Below, one piece after another: positions 34,357-46,300 of a stretch of 64,000 bases of DNA. Origin of the DNA: Coix lacryma-jobi var. lacryma-jobi (Eukaryota > Streptophyta > Magnoliopsida > Poales > Poaceae); the NCBI GenBank assembly GCA_009763385.1, contig CM019823.1, positions 93,073,104 through 93,137,103 on the forward strand, given 5' to 3'. A program made the position numbers and the translations under genes. The stretch's first letter is position 1. Each line of letters starts with the position of its first letter. The notes under the pieces are model-generated. The model ran no database searches, was not told the DNA's origin, and saw only the letters and a list, made by a program, of their open reading frames with translations.

Positions 34357-37300
34357 TCAGAGATTGAGCAGGCACCTCAGCGACTTGCCTTCCTCCAGTA
34401 ACTGGAAAGCTTCGTTGATGTCCGAGAATGGCATCTTGTGTGTTATGAAGCCATCGAAGTTTATATTGATCTCCTGAACAACGAAACAAGAGGTAAGAGA
34501 ATGACCATGCAGACAAACACTAGGTGGCATCGTCGCAGAAGGAAAAGTGTGGATCAGATATACTAATTAGATTAGAAATGAAAAGACGATAATGGTAAAA
34601 GCCCGATTTTTAGGGAGGAAATTCACGCAGTCAGCGAGCTACGTACCCCATTGATGCACTTGTCGACCAGGTCGGGCAGCTGGGACTTGCCCTTGAAGTC
34701 GCCGAAGACACAGCCGTTGATGCGACGGCCGTAGAGCTCCGTCGGGTGCAGCGGCACCATCTTGGGCGTCGAATGGATTCCTAGCACCACCGTCAGGCCC
34801 CAACCCTGAACGTTTTTTTATTGTTTTAAGACAACACAAGGTTTTTTTTATTAGTAGGAGTTCTGAAGAAAGCAGAAAAAAACAGGTTCGCGTCTTGAAG
34901 CACAGAGCCTATCTCATCAAAGTATTTAGGTTTTTTTTTCCTGGATAAATTAACTTTTACATACAAATATACATACACAAGAGAAAAAGACCCTGAGCTT
35001 CATACACGGTCCGTTTGAAAAATCAACTACCGTTTTCGAGTCTAGATTATCATCTCCCATACTCTTGATGCGGGAAAAAGGTGTTCAAATCTTGTTGGCA
35101 ATGGCCACTACAATGTGTGGTGACCGGTGAGCAAATTATTAACCACATCCGACTCCGAGACATGGTTTGGCATTTGGCAAGGAAGGAGACAAGTGAACCA
35201 ACCACATCTCAAGTTCTCCTTCTCTCCATAGTTATTTCAGGTTGAGGTTGTTCTTGGGGAAAATAGGCAGAGAGTGAAACAAAGAGAAAAGACAGAACTT
35301 ACATCATGCGTGGACAGGAAGGCCTCTCGCAGCACATCATTTATCCCGGTACACTCAAAGCTGTAGTCTACGCCTCCATCAGTCATCTCCCTGATCACCT
35401 GCACAAACAGTTTTCAGTGTACCAAGCCGTAGCGTAGAGTGCCATATACAGATGATACTAGTGTTCTCTTCTGATCATATACAGAATAACAAGGCCGATA
35501 AAAGTTCACTCCAAAAAGGAGAAAGAAATGGTGTATCTACCTCATGGACTGGTTTGTCACAGGCCTTAGAGTCGATGAAGTCCGTGACACCCATCTCTTT
35601 ACCTGGACACACATTTCATTTCAAGTCAGTGTATGAAAATCTCATAAACATGTTCTCCCATATACAATGGCACTAGTACTCTTCCAAACTGGAAAGCCAT
35701 TGCACTCAAAATAGTAAGATAGCGCCCTGTTAAGGGACAGCGCCCAGGCTGCCAATAGCTGGTGCACGGTGTTAGCACCCACGTTCTGTGCCCATGTTGT
35801 ACACTAGATTGAGCAGTTGCCAAATGAGCAACGTCTGCTGTAACACTGATGTAACACTGATATATACTTCAGAGATCAATGGAAAAAACTGTTGTTGGCT
35901 CTTGTGTATTGGTCTGGTACCTTTCTACATGGTATCGACTGCTTAGGTTCTTCTCCTGTGCTGCCTCCACCGCATCCCTCGCCGCCGGCGCCCACCGGCC
36001 TGCTCCGGTGCCATGGAAGACAACCCACTCTCCGACAGCGATTCCTCCTCCACCTCCTCAGCCAATGGTGTCTCTTTCACTGAAACCGTCATCCAACCAC
36101 CTTCCTCCACCGTGTTGCAAACGGTGAACATCAAGACTCATGTCCCTGTCGAGCTTGATTTCACTGAATCCAACTTCACTGAGTGGAAATGCTTCTTCGA
36201 TGCCTTCGTCGGCAAGTTCGGTCTTCGTCCTCATCTCACTTCTACTCCGACCTCCGCCAACCGCCGTGATCTAGAATGGGTCATGGTCGATCAATGCATC
36301 TTGAGGTGGATCTACAACTCCGTGTCCAAGGACGTACGGGCAATTGTGCGCGCACCCAAGGCCTCTGCATACACCGTCTAGCAGACGATTCATGATCAAT
36401 TCAGGAATCATGAATTCCATCACGCGGTGTATCTTGAAGCCGAGTTCCGCACTCTTGTTCAGGGCGACATCGACATCAAGACGTACATTGGCCATCTCAA
36501 GCGTCTTGCCGATGCTCTGCGTGATGTCGGTGAGCCGGTTCGCGAGACATCCCAAGTGCTCAACATGCTGCGCGGACTCTCTCCCAAGTATAGTCATGTC
36601 ACGGCGAAGAATCCTCCACACACCTTCCTGTCTGCGCGTTCCTACCTTCTTCTGGAGGAACAGTACAACGTGGAGCACGCCAAGTCTACGACACAACACG
36701 TGTTCGCCGCCATGGGGTGGCTCCGGTGGTTCCCGGCCTCCAACACTGCCGATCAACCACGGGGTAACCGGCGCCACCACACAGGCCGGGCTCCAGCATG
36801 GGGTCCACGCGTCCTGACAACAGCAGGCGCGGTCATGGCCGTGGACACGGACGTGGCTTCCACCGGCATGCTGATGGTTTCTTCAACCATCCTCGTGGTT
36901 CTCCAACCTGGGCTTCCAACGTCAATCCCTGGATTAGGATAGTTCAAGCTTGGCCGATGCCATCCCACACACCTGCTGCTGGCGTGCTCGGCCCTCGACC
37001 TGGTACCTCTCCGCACCAAGCTTACTACACTGGTGCTCCGGCTCTTGACTCGGGCACATCCTCTACGCCGGACGTCTTCAACGAGCAGGCTCTCCTCGCC
37101 TCTCTGAACATGGCCAACACCTCAGCGTCTGGGTCTCCTTAGACTGTTGAGTGGTTCATCGACACCGGTGCTTCATCCCATATGTCATCCAATCCTGATA
37201 ATTTCATCTCTTCTCAACATGTTTCCAATTCAGCTCCTATCATTGTGGGCAATGGCACAACCATGCATGTCACTCGTCATGCTCACACTGTCATTCCCAC

Positions 37301-40300
37301 TACTCGCTCCCCTCTTCACCTAAAAAATGTTCTTGTGTCTCCTTTTCTCGTCAAGAACCTCATCTCTGTTCGCACACTTACTAGGGACAACAATGTTAGC
37401 GTTGAGTTTGACCCATTTGGTTTTTCTATCAAGGATCTTCCAACACATACGGTGCTCCTCCGATGTAACAGCCATGGCGACCTTTACCCTCTGGCTCCCT
37501 CATCACCGGAGGCTCTTGTCACTACTGCACCTATTGTCGAGTTGTGGCATCAACGGCTTGGTCATCCAGGACGCCGCACTCTCGAGCAGACTTTATGTCA
37601 TCTTGAATTTGTCCTTAGTAAATTTCCTCCCGTGCACTAGTACAACGCAGGGCTATAGTAACACCAACTTGTGTTACTATAGTAACACCACCCCATCTCT
37701 ACTCCCATAATATTTTTTCAAAAAAATTTCGCACTTTGCATCAACCAAGAATCTAACCTGCGACCTCTCGCACACGTACCTGTAACCTCCACTACCACTC
37801 CACTCATTTGTGATTCGTGTCTATATTCTATTTCAGTTCCCCTCATATTATACTAAACCGTGTGAATATGGCTTGTTTAACGCTCTAAACGAAATCAAAT
37901 CAAAAAGTTGTTAACTACAAAGTTTATAACTTTTCGAGATCTACGCTTTTTGTTTAGGAAATTTCTCCATCCAAGGTCATTTACAAAATTTGAACTTCAA
38001 TTTTGAGAAATTTCAAATGTAGTTTTTATTGACAAGATGATTTCAAATTAAAACAATATCAACTACAAAGTTTTATAACTTTTTGAGATCTACAACTTTT
38101 GTTTTGGTCGTTTTTCCATCTGAGGTATCTTGAAAAATTTGAATTTCAAAATTTTTAAATTCAAATGTAGTTTTGCATAATGATATGGTTTCAAATTAAA
38201 AAAGTTGTCAACTACAAAGTTTCATAACTTTTCAAGATCTACAAGTTTCATTTTGGTCATTTCTCCATCTAAGGTCTTTTGAAAAATTCGAATTTTAAAT
38301 TTTTAAAATTTGGACGCAGTTTTGCATGACAAGATGACTTCAAATTAAAAAGTTATCAACTATAAACTTTCATAACTTCTCAAGGTCTACAAAGTTTATT
38401 TTTGCGATTTGGCCATTTATACATCTGACATTGTGGTTCTAATATTATTCATAAATCTTATATATCACTCTTGTAGTTTCATAAACTACCAGAACACACT
38501 ATTTTGTATCGGCAACTCAATGCTAATGTTTCTCATGTAATGACCATGATGTGATTGCCTAACAGCCTTGATGAGAGCTATATGCGATGTGTTACCTATA
38601 AATAGGAAGGTCTACATGTATTTTCTTTTGTAACACTTGAATGAAAACATTATTTTGTGTTACTAGAGGCATATATTTGTAACATATTTTATATGTGTTC
38701 CACTTATATATTACAACATATTACACTTTTCTAACATTTTTCTTGTAACATTAATTTTGTGTTACTTAATTGTTGTTAGTAACACTTTTTTTTAAAAAAA
38801 GTATTTTGTGTTACAACCGAAGTCTGTAACACACTATTTTGTGTTACTATGAAATTTTACTGGAACACATTGATGAATATGTTACATGAATGTGTTACAA
38901 TATCCCTGTTGTGTAGTAGTGGTGTGTGATAGTTGTCAGCTTGGCAAGCATGTTAGGCTGCCTTTTTCGTCTTCAAACTCTGTCAGTTATGTTACTTTTC
39001 AGACTGTGCACGTTGATAGTCGGATCTCACATGTGTCCAGTTTTTCTGGTTTCCAATACTATCTTGTCTTGATTCATGATTTCACTCATTACATATGGAC
39101 TTTTCCATTACGTGCCAAATCTAATGTTTTTCCGGTGTCTGGTTGCCTTCCATGTCTATATTTAGACTCATTTTAAGCTTCCCCTCCTTGCTATCCAAAC
39201 TGACGATGGGAAAGAGTTTGATAACCTTGCCTTGCGGCGACACTGTGAGCAACATGGTGTTGTTCTTCGTCTCTCTTGCCCATGTACATGTTCTCAAAAT
39301 GCCAAAGCTGAGTGGATCATTCGTACACTCAATGATTGTGTGCGTAGTCTTCTTATTCATGCCGCCACAACACTCTGGGTTGAGGCCTTATCAACAGCAA
39401 CCCACATAATCAATCGGCGTCCTTGTCGAACGAAGTGGACGCATCATTCCCCACGAGCTTCTTCTCGGTGCACCGCCCTCTTATGACCATTTACATGTTT
39501 TTTGTTGTCTATGTTTTCCTAATCAGTCATCCACTATGACTGATAAACTCAGCCCGCGATCAACCCCCTGTGTTCTTCTTGGCTACCCCACTGATCATTG
39601 TGCATATCGATGCCTTGATCTTCACACACACCGTGTAATCACATCCCGCCCTGTCATCTTTGATGAAACTCGCTTTCCATTCCTCACTTCACTACGTGAC
39701 CAAAATCCGAGAACAGCCGAACTACCTATAGTCAACACAGATAGCCCAGTCTTCATTCGACAACGTGCGCCCATTCCTTCCACTGAACCAACATCTTCTA
39801 GCCCTTCAGTACCTCTACCTGCTCCTTCTCCATCCACTCCACTATCCTCAGCATCAGTGTCGCACCCATAACTTGCGACTGATCATGATCCTAACCCTCC
39901 TGTTCAGGCTCCAGCTGTCACTGGACCCATTGTTCCTGACACCTCATCTTCTTCGACTATAGTTATCCCCAATCATCCCATGCAGACACGATCTAGAGCT
40001 GGGATTCATAAACCAAATCCCAAATACACTCTTACCAGTGATCAAGTCTCTCCCACCATTTCCCCAATTCCAAAATCTGTTCGGACAGCTCTGAAAGATC
40101 CGAACTAGCACAGTGCCATAGCAGATGAATATGCTGCCCTTCAGCGTAATCGAACCTGGCGCCTTGTTGCTCGACCTATAGGTGCTAATATTGTCATTGG
40201 TAAATGGTTCTTCAAACACAAATTGAAATCTAATGGATCTATGGAAAGATACAAAGCACGATGGGTTGTACGTGGATTCACTAAACGGGCTGGTGTTGAT

Positions 40301-43300
40301 TTTGGGGAAACTTTTTCACCTGTAGTGAAACCAGCCACCATCAGGAATGTTTCTCCATAGCAGCATCACGGTGCTGGCCAACAAAACAGCTTGATGTCTC
40401 CAATGCTTTTCTTCATGGTCATCTTCATGAACACGTCCTCTATCAACAACCCACCGGGTTTGTTGATGTTGCTCGCCCTGATGCAGTCTGCCTCCTCGAC
40501 AAGTCCCTTTATGGACTTCGACAAGCTCCCCGTGCTTGGTACACTCGATTCACCAAGTTTATCTCCACTCTTGGGTTTCAAGTGACTCGGTCCAACTCGT
40601 CTCTTTTTGTTCTTCATCGTGGAGCTGAAACAACTTATCTACTTCTTTATGTCAATGACATAGTCCTCACATGCTCCAGTTCTGCTCTTCTTCAAAGCAT
40701 TGTCAACCGACTGCATACTGAGTTTGCTATTCGCGACATGGGCGATCTCAGCTTCTTTCTTGGCATTGATGTTAAAAGAACCAAAGCTGGGTTCTAGCTC
40801 ACTCAGGATCGATATGCCGAGGACATCCTCGAGCGTGCCAGAATGACATCGTGCGAACCGGCTGCCACACCGATCGATGTCAAGGGCAAATTGGATGATG
40901 ACGGACCTCCAATCGAAGACCCTCAGTCCTATCACAGTTTGGCAGGTGCCCTTCAATACTTGACCATGACACGACCTGACATTGCCTTCGCCATGCAACA
41001 AGTGTGTCTACATATGCATGATCCAAGACTACCGCATCTCACACTGCTCAAACGAGTTCTTCGGTACATCCGAAGCACGACGTCACACGAGCTTCTTCTC
41101 CGTGCCTTCAATGTCACTGCTTATTCTGACGCCTATTGGGGTGGCTGCCCGACACCAGGCGTTCGACGTCTGGAATTTGTGTGTACCTCGGTGACTCTCT
41201 CATTTCATGGTCATCAAAATGCCAGCCGACGGTTTCACGTTCTAGCGCCGAAGCTGAATACCGTGCGGTGTCGAATGCAGCGGCTGAATGCATATGGCTC
41301 TGTACTCGGTGAACTCCGGTGCTCGATCACTAAAGCAACAATGGTGTTCTGTGACAATGTCTCCTCAGTTTACATGTTGGCAAATCCAGTTCATCACAAG
41401 CGCACCAAGCACATCGATATTTATTTTGTTCGTGAACGGGTTCAGTTGGGTGAGCTACACAAGTTCTCCATGTTCCCATTGCCGAACAGTTTGCGGACGT
41501 CATGACGAAAGGGCTACCTACGGCGGCTTTTGAGCGTTTTCGTTCCAACCTTTGTGTTGCCCCACTGGAGCATTCGACCAAGGGGGGTTGATGTCCTGCA
41601 TTGCGTTGCGCACGCTTCAGTCTGGGGGTGGTGTGCGTGTGTGTTAAGGGACAGCGCCCAGGCTACCAATAGCTGGTGCACGGTGTTAGCACCCACGTTC
41701 TGTACCCACGTTGTACACTAGATTGAGCATAGACATGTCAACGGAACCCGTTCCCCGATTTCCGATGGGGAATTCATCCATTAGGGGACGAGGATGGTAC
41801 AAATCTTATCCTCACGGGGAATTAAATGAGGGAAAATCATCCCCATGGGGTATGACGGTGACGGAGATGGTACGCACTCCCCCGTCCCCGTTCCCCGCGG
41901 GACCCAAAATGCTTAAGGCTTAGGTAAGAAAGTTCAATTCCTATGTATATATACAATACAAGATCATATTTTATGTGAATACAAATTATGATAAATTGTT
42001 AGAAATGTATGTCTATTGATTATTTAAAATCATATGTTATTTACTTATGTATATTTGAGATTTATTGTTTTGCTTTGCTAACTATCTATTTAGTTCTTAT
42101 GTAGTATGTTATTGATGCGGGGACGGGGATCTCCATGGGGATAAATCTCCGAGCGGGAACGGGGATGGGGAAGAATATGGTTCCCTGCGAGCCTTCACGG
42201 GGACAGGGATGGGGAAAAAATTTCCCCTGCGGGGACGGAGATGGGGTAGTAACCCCGACGGGGAATTCCCCGTTGACATCTGTAATTGACCAGTTGCCCC
42301 ACGCCTGCTGTAACATAATGCAAAAAACTGTTGTTGGCTCTTGTGTATTCGTCTTGTACCTTTCTACACGCCCAAATTCCAAGTTTCCCGACAAGCACGT
42401 CAAGTTATACACTACTGATCGTCAAGACGATGTCCACCATGTACGTGTACCACAGTTTATTCAAAGAAGAAGAAAAATCAAGAGACGGCGGCGTCGGTTT
42501 ACAGGCCTCCAATCAATTCACAAATATGGCATTACCTTCTTCGTTCTGCTGACTGTCACAACATGCATGAGGGTTTGAGATTTATTCTGCTGAGCAACAA
42601 ATATCGGGTGTTTATAGTTGGTGGATGAAAATTTTTTGGGTGTCATATTTATTAATCTGCCATTAGTACATGTTTACTATAGTACAATATTATCAAATCT
42701 TGGACTCTCACAAAGTTGTGGCAATCTGTATAATTAATTATTTTTTAGTCTACATTTAATATTTTATGCATATATTCATACATTCGATGCGATAAGTGAA
42801 AAGTTTCTGGGGTACAAACTAAACACCGCCTAAAAGTAAAGGTTTTGATTTGATTTTGTTCTTTCGAACTGCAATTAATTGTTCAAAGATCACTCGGTTG
42901 CTCGATACAAAAAGTACCTTTGACAAATCAACAGAGCAATTGAGATTGAGACAGAGCATTGCCATGGATGCTGTGTCAGCCTAGTGACAAAACTAGAGTT
43001 GTTCTGTTCTACCCCAGGTTGCATCACACGGAAAATGACACCCTGATCGTTGAAATTGACAAACTAGATGTGTTTTCTGTGGGTGCACATGCATGTTCCT
43101 GCTTAATTAACATGCTCAGCAAAAGAAAATCGTCTTTCTTTAATGCTACTAGTGTACTTACTACTAGCTAGAAATGTTGTCCTCACGGCAGAGTAAGGCC
43201 TATTTGGTATAACTCATAACCGCTTCATAAGCTGTTTTTTTTTTGCCAAACACATTTTTCTAAAATAGCTTCATCCATGAAGTTGTTTTATCCCCCTCTC

Positions 43301-46300
43301 ATAATAGCATAAGTTGTTATGAAGATGAAAAAAGTAGATTTTCACAACTTACATCCTCATTTCTCTCTCTCAACCATGCATGAAGTTTTTGGTGAAGCTG
43401 TTTTGCCAAACATTTTTTTCAAAACAGCTCATCTTCACCTGGTAAGGCCCTGTTTGGTACAGCTCAGCTTCACTAGTGAAGATGTTTTTTTTTTAGAAAA
43501 TAGCTTTAGGAACGACTTAGTAGCCTTATGTATGTTGTTATTTTTCTATTAATGGTTATGCTGTAATCTAGCCCTTTAGGTTGGGGCCGTTGTATTGGTT
43601 TTAGTCCGGTTTTCTATAATTAACAAGACGAAGGGTTTTGTCTCCTTCCCTAAAAACGAGGTTGTTGATGTTATATCAATACTATTCAGGTGAGGATTCT
43701 CTCCCCGGTGAGAGTTCAAAAAAAAAAAACAGGTCCAGTACGCTCGTATATAGCTATCTAAATCCATGTGGAAAAAACTAATCCGCCCCATAGCTTATTT
43801 TGGTCTTCCATGTATAAATATACATACACACATTCGTAGATTATTGAGGCCTTCCTGCTTTTGTTTGTCTCAAAAGAAAACACGGGAACCATACCTTATT
43901 TCCGTGGCGGTCACTTGGCACTTTGCCAAAGTGTCAAGTCATGCTGATGTACCGGAGACTTTGTTTGGTTGCTCCAGAGTCCACCAGAGAAGGGCGTGAA
44001 AATTAAATGGCTAAACAAGAGTAAGCAACAAGGGAGACGACGTGGCTAGGCTCGCACCTTTGGTGAGCTTTGCAGGGTTTACATCCACGCCGATGATCCG
44101 AGCGGCCCCTCGTAGCCTGGCACCCTCAGCAACCTAGAAAATAGATTTATGTTCATCTGGATAGATATATAACTTTGTCAGGTAAATTCATTCTTGTGTA
44201 ATAAAAGGGCTGAGGGGGAAAATCATGTATATATACTGACAGCAAGACCAACAGCGCCAAGTCCAAATACTGCAACGGTCGATCCAGCAGAAACGTTAGC
44301 AGCGTTCCACGCAGCTCCCACTCCTGATGATCATCAGGGCCAATATAGATATAGATATAGATATTGGGTAACAGATTTTTCACGACTACCGAAATACTTT
44401 ATTTACCATCACTAATGAAGCAGCTAGTACATCAGGATGTTGTTTTTGATAATAATTTCAACTGGTTACCAGTGGAGATGCCGCAGCTGAGGAGGCACAT
44501 CTTCTGCAGCGGGGCCTTTGGGTTGATCTTGACGGCGCAGGCCGCGTCAAGCACGGTGTACTCAGTGAAGGTCGAGGTGTTGAGGAAGTGGTACACCGGC
44601 TGCCGCACGCCGGAGTTGGAGTTGTCCACCACGGTGAACCTCGTGCCGTTGTCATAGACCGTGGTGGTCTTGGAAGGATCCACACGGTAGATTCGGCAGA
44701 GGTTTGTCCTGTCAGACTTGCAATACACGCATTCCCCGCACTCCCCGGTGAAGACCGGAACCACGTGGTCTCCGGGGGCCAAACCTTCGACGCCTTCGCC
44801 GACGCTCTCTGCCACTCTGTACGGAGCCAATGTCAGTGGTGAGTTTTATTGTATTGTTTTCAAGATTGTCATGTCAGTTTCATATGCATTTAATTTCATG
44901 ACTTATAGAGAGTTGGTAATCGTGCCAAGAAAGTCTTATTTTTGCTCTCACTTCTTAAATACACCGCTATGTCATCAAATATGTCTATGTAGCAACTTAT
45001 TCAATGCAAATGAAACTCATATGAAACTTTGATTGAGATTGGCCTAAGTACAAAAGAAAAGGAGAAGTTCGGTGTTAGTTGCAGTTAGGGATAAACCACT
45101 CTCATGTCCAGGAGACACAGCTTGTTGGCTCGATGTCCAAGGCTAGAAAACTGCGCATATAGTAGTGCTTTGGATCCATTTCGCGCATATATTTTGGGAG
45201 GATCCATGTAGCATACAAATATGAGCTAGGAAACAATTAAATAGTACAGTAGTAATAAATAGGAGTAACAAAAAAAAGCTATTATATTTCGTGAGAGCTG
45301 GTCCATGTAGCATTTTTTTTATAACAAACCGGACCAGAGACTCGCCCACAATATATTAGCAGCATGAAGCTGCGACGAATGAAACATCAGCAATATTTAG
45401 AAAGGATAGTGTATAAAACAGAGAGCACTGCTGAGAAAATAAACTATAAGTACATCCAATAGAAAGAGATGATACCGAATGAGAATGAGTCTGTCTAGCT
45501 AGTATATGAGCAGTAGAGTTAAGGCTCTTATGAATTTTGAAAATCCTCGCTGATCGATGACCTACATAATTGGCAAACTAATGAGTGAATGGCTTAATTC
45601 ACCAATTAGGAGGGTGGTTTTGGTCCGCCTATTAGTTGAGGAAGGTCACTAGTTGTTGGCAATCAGATAAAAAAGTGGTGTTTATGAATCCAAGAGCATG
45701 GTTGATTGCTGCTGCTACAGATGTTGTGATTGTTTCCGCCGTAAGGACCGAGTGAACTCCTGAGAGTTTGGCTTTTATGAATATCTTCTTCACAGGTTGA
45801 ACATGTGTATTGACAAAAATATACCTACTCCCTCCGTATCACAAATAGAAGTCCTTTAGGACAGCGACACGGTCTCCAAAGCATAACTTTGACCACTTAT
45901 TTCTTTAAAAATATTTATTGTAAAGTGGTATATGTATATTTTTATGAAAGTACTTTTCAAGACAAATTTATTTATATGATTTTTACATCTCTAAACTCAA
46001 TAATTTAAAAGTTATTCATGATTTATATTCCCAATGTTTGACCCAAACCTTTTCCAAAAGGACTTCTATTTCCGATACGGAGGGAGTATACCTGCAGGGC
46101 ATTGATTAGCATTAGGGGCATCCGGATCTGGTTGTCTGCGCGCATCTCCCAACGCCCAACTGATTGCCCATAAATTATTATTGTCTCTCATGCAATCGGT
46201 GGTTATTCTAATCGCCATACATAGATCGATCCAGGAGTTATTAAAAATAAGGTGCATCTTCCTTACACCATTGTCACCAATACTTTAAGTTTTTCTAAAT

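Larger units (their letters stand above)
37143..41530 (+). pseudogene. Copia pol (protease, integrase, RT, RNase H), broken
   Basis: Protease active site FIDTGASSHM (about 37150-37180). Preintegrase LWHQRLGHPGRRTL is followed across the CACTA insertion by CDSCQLGKHVRLPF. The integrase core is degraded (QTDDGKEFDN, NAKAEWIIRTL). RT blocks are GKWFFKHKLKSNG, KARWVVRGFTKRAGVDFGETF, LYGLRQAPRAWYTR and LYVNDIVL, the last with Asn for the first catalytic Asp. RNase H includes TKHIDIYFVRE. In-frame TAG at 40106 and 40795, TAA at 39869 and several frameshifts make it inactive. The type resembles the Ale/Retrofit lineage, tentatively. Confidence 0.78.
35728..42368 (+). mobile_element. Copia element in intron 6 of the ADH-like gene
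   Basis: LTRs at 35728-35929 and 41642-42368 begin TGTTAAGGGACAGCG and end TTTCTACA. A perfect target duplication, CGCCC, flanks it (35723-35727 and 42369-42373). A PBS, TGGTATCGACT, starts at 35930. It runs opposite to the gene. It holds two later insertions (CACTA at 37635, hAT-like at 41730). Its coding is broken by stops and frameshifts. Confidence 0.92.

Noticed and set aside
44194..44842. Plus-strand frames overlapping ADH exons
   Set aside because: They are shadows of the minus-strand exons. The minus frame has the conserved residues and splice sites.
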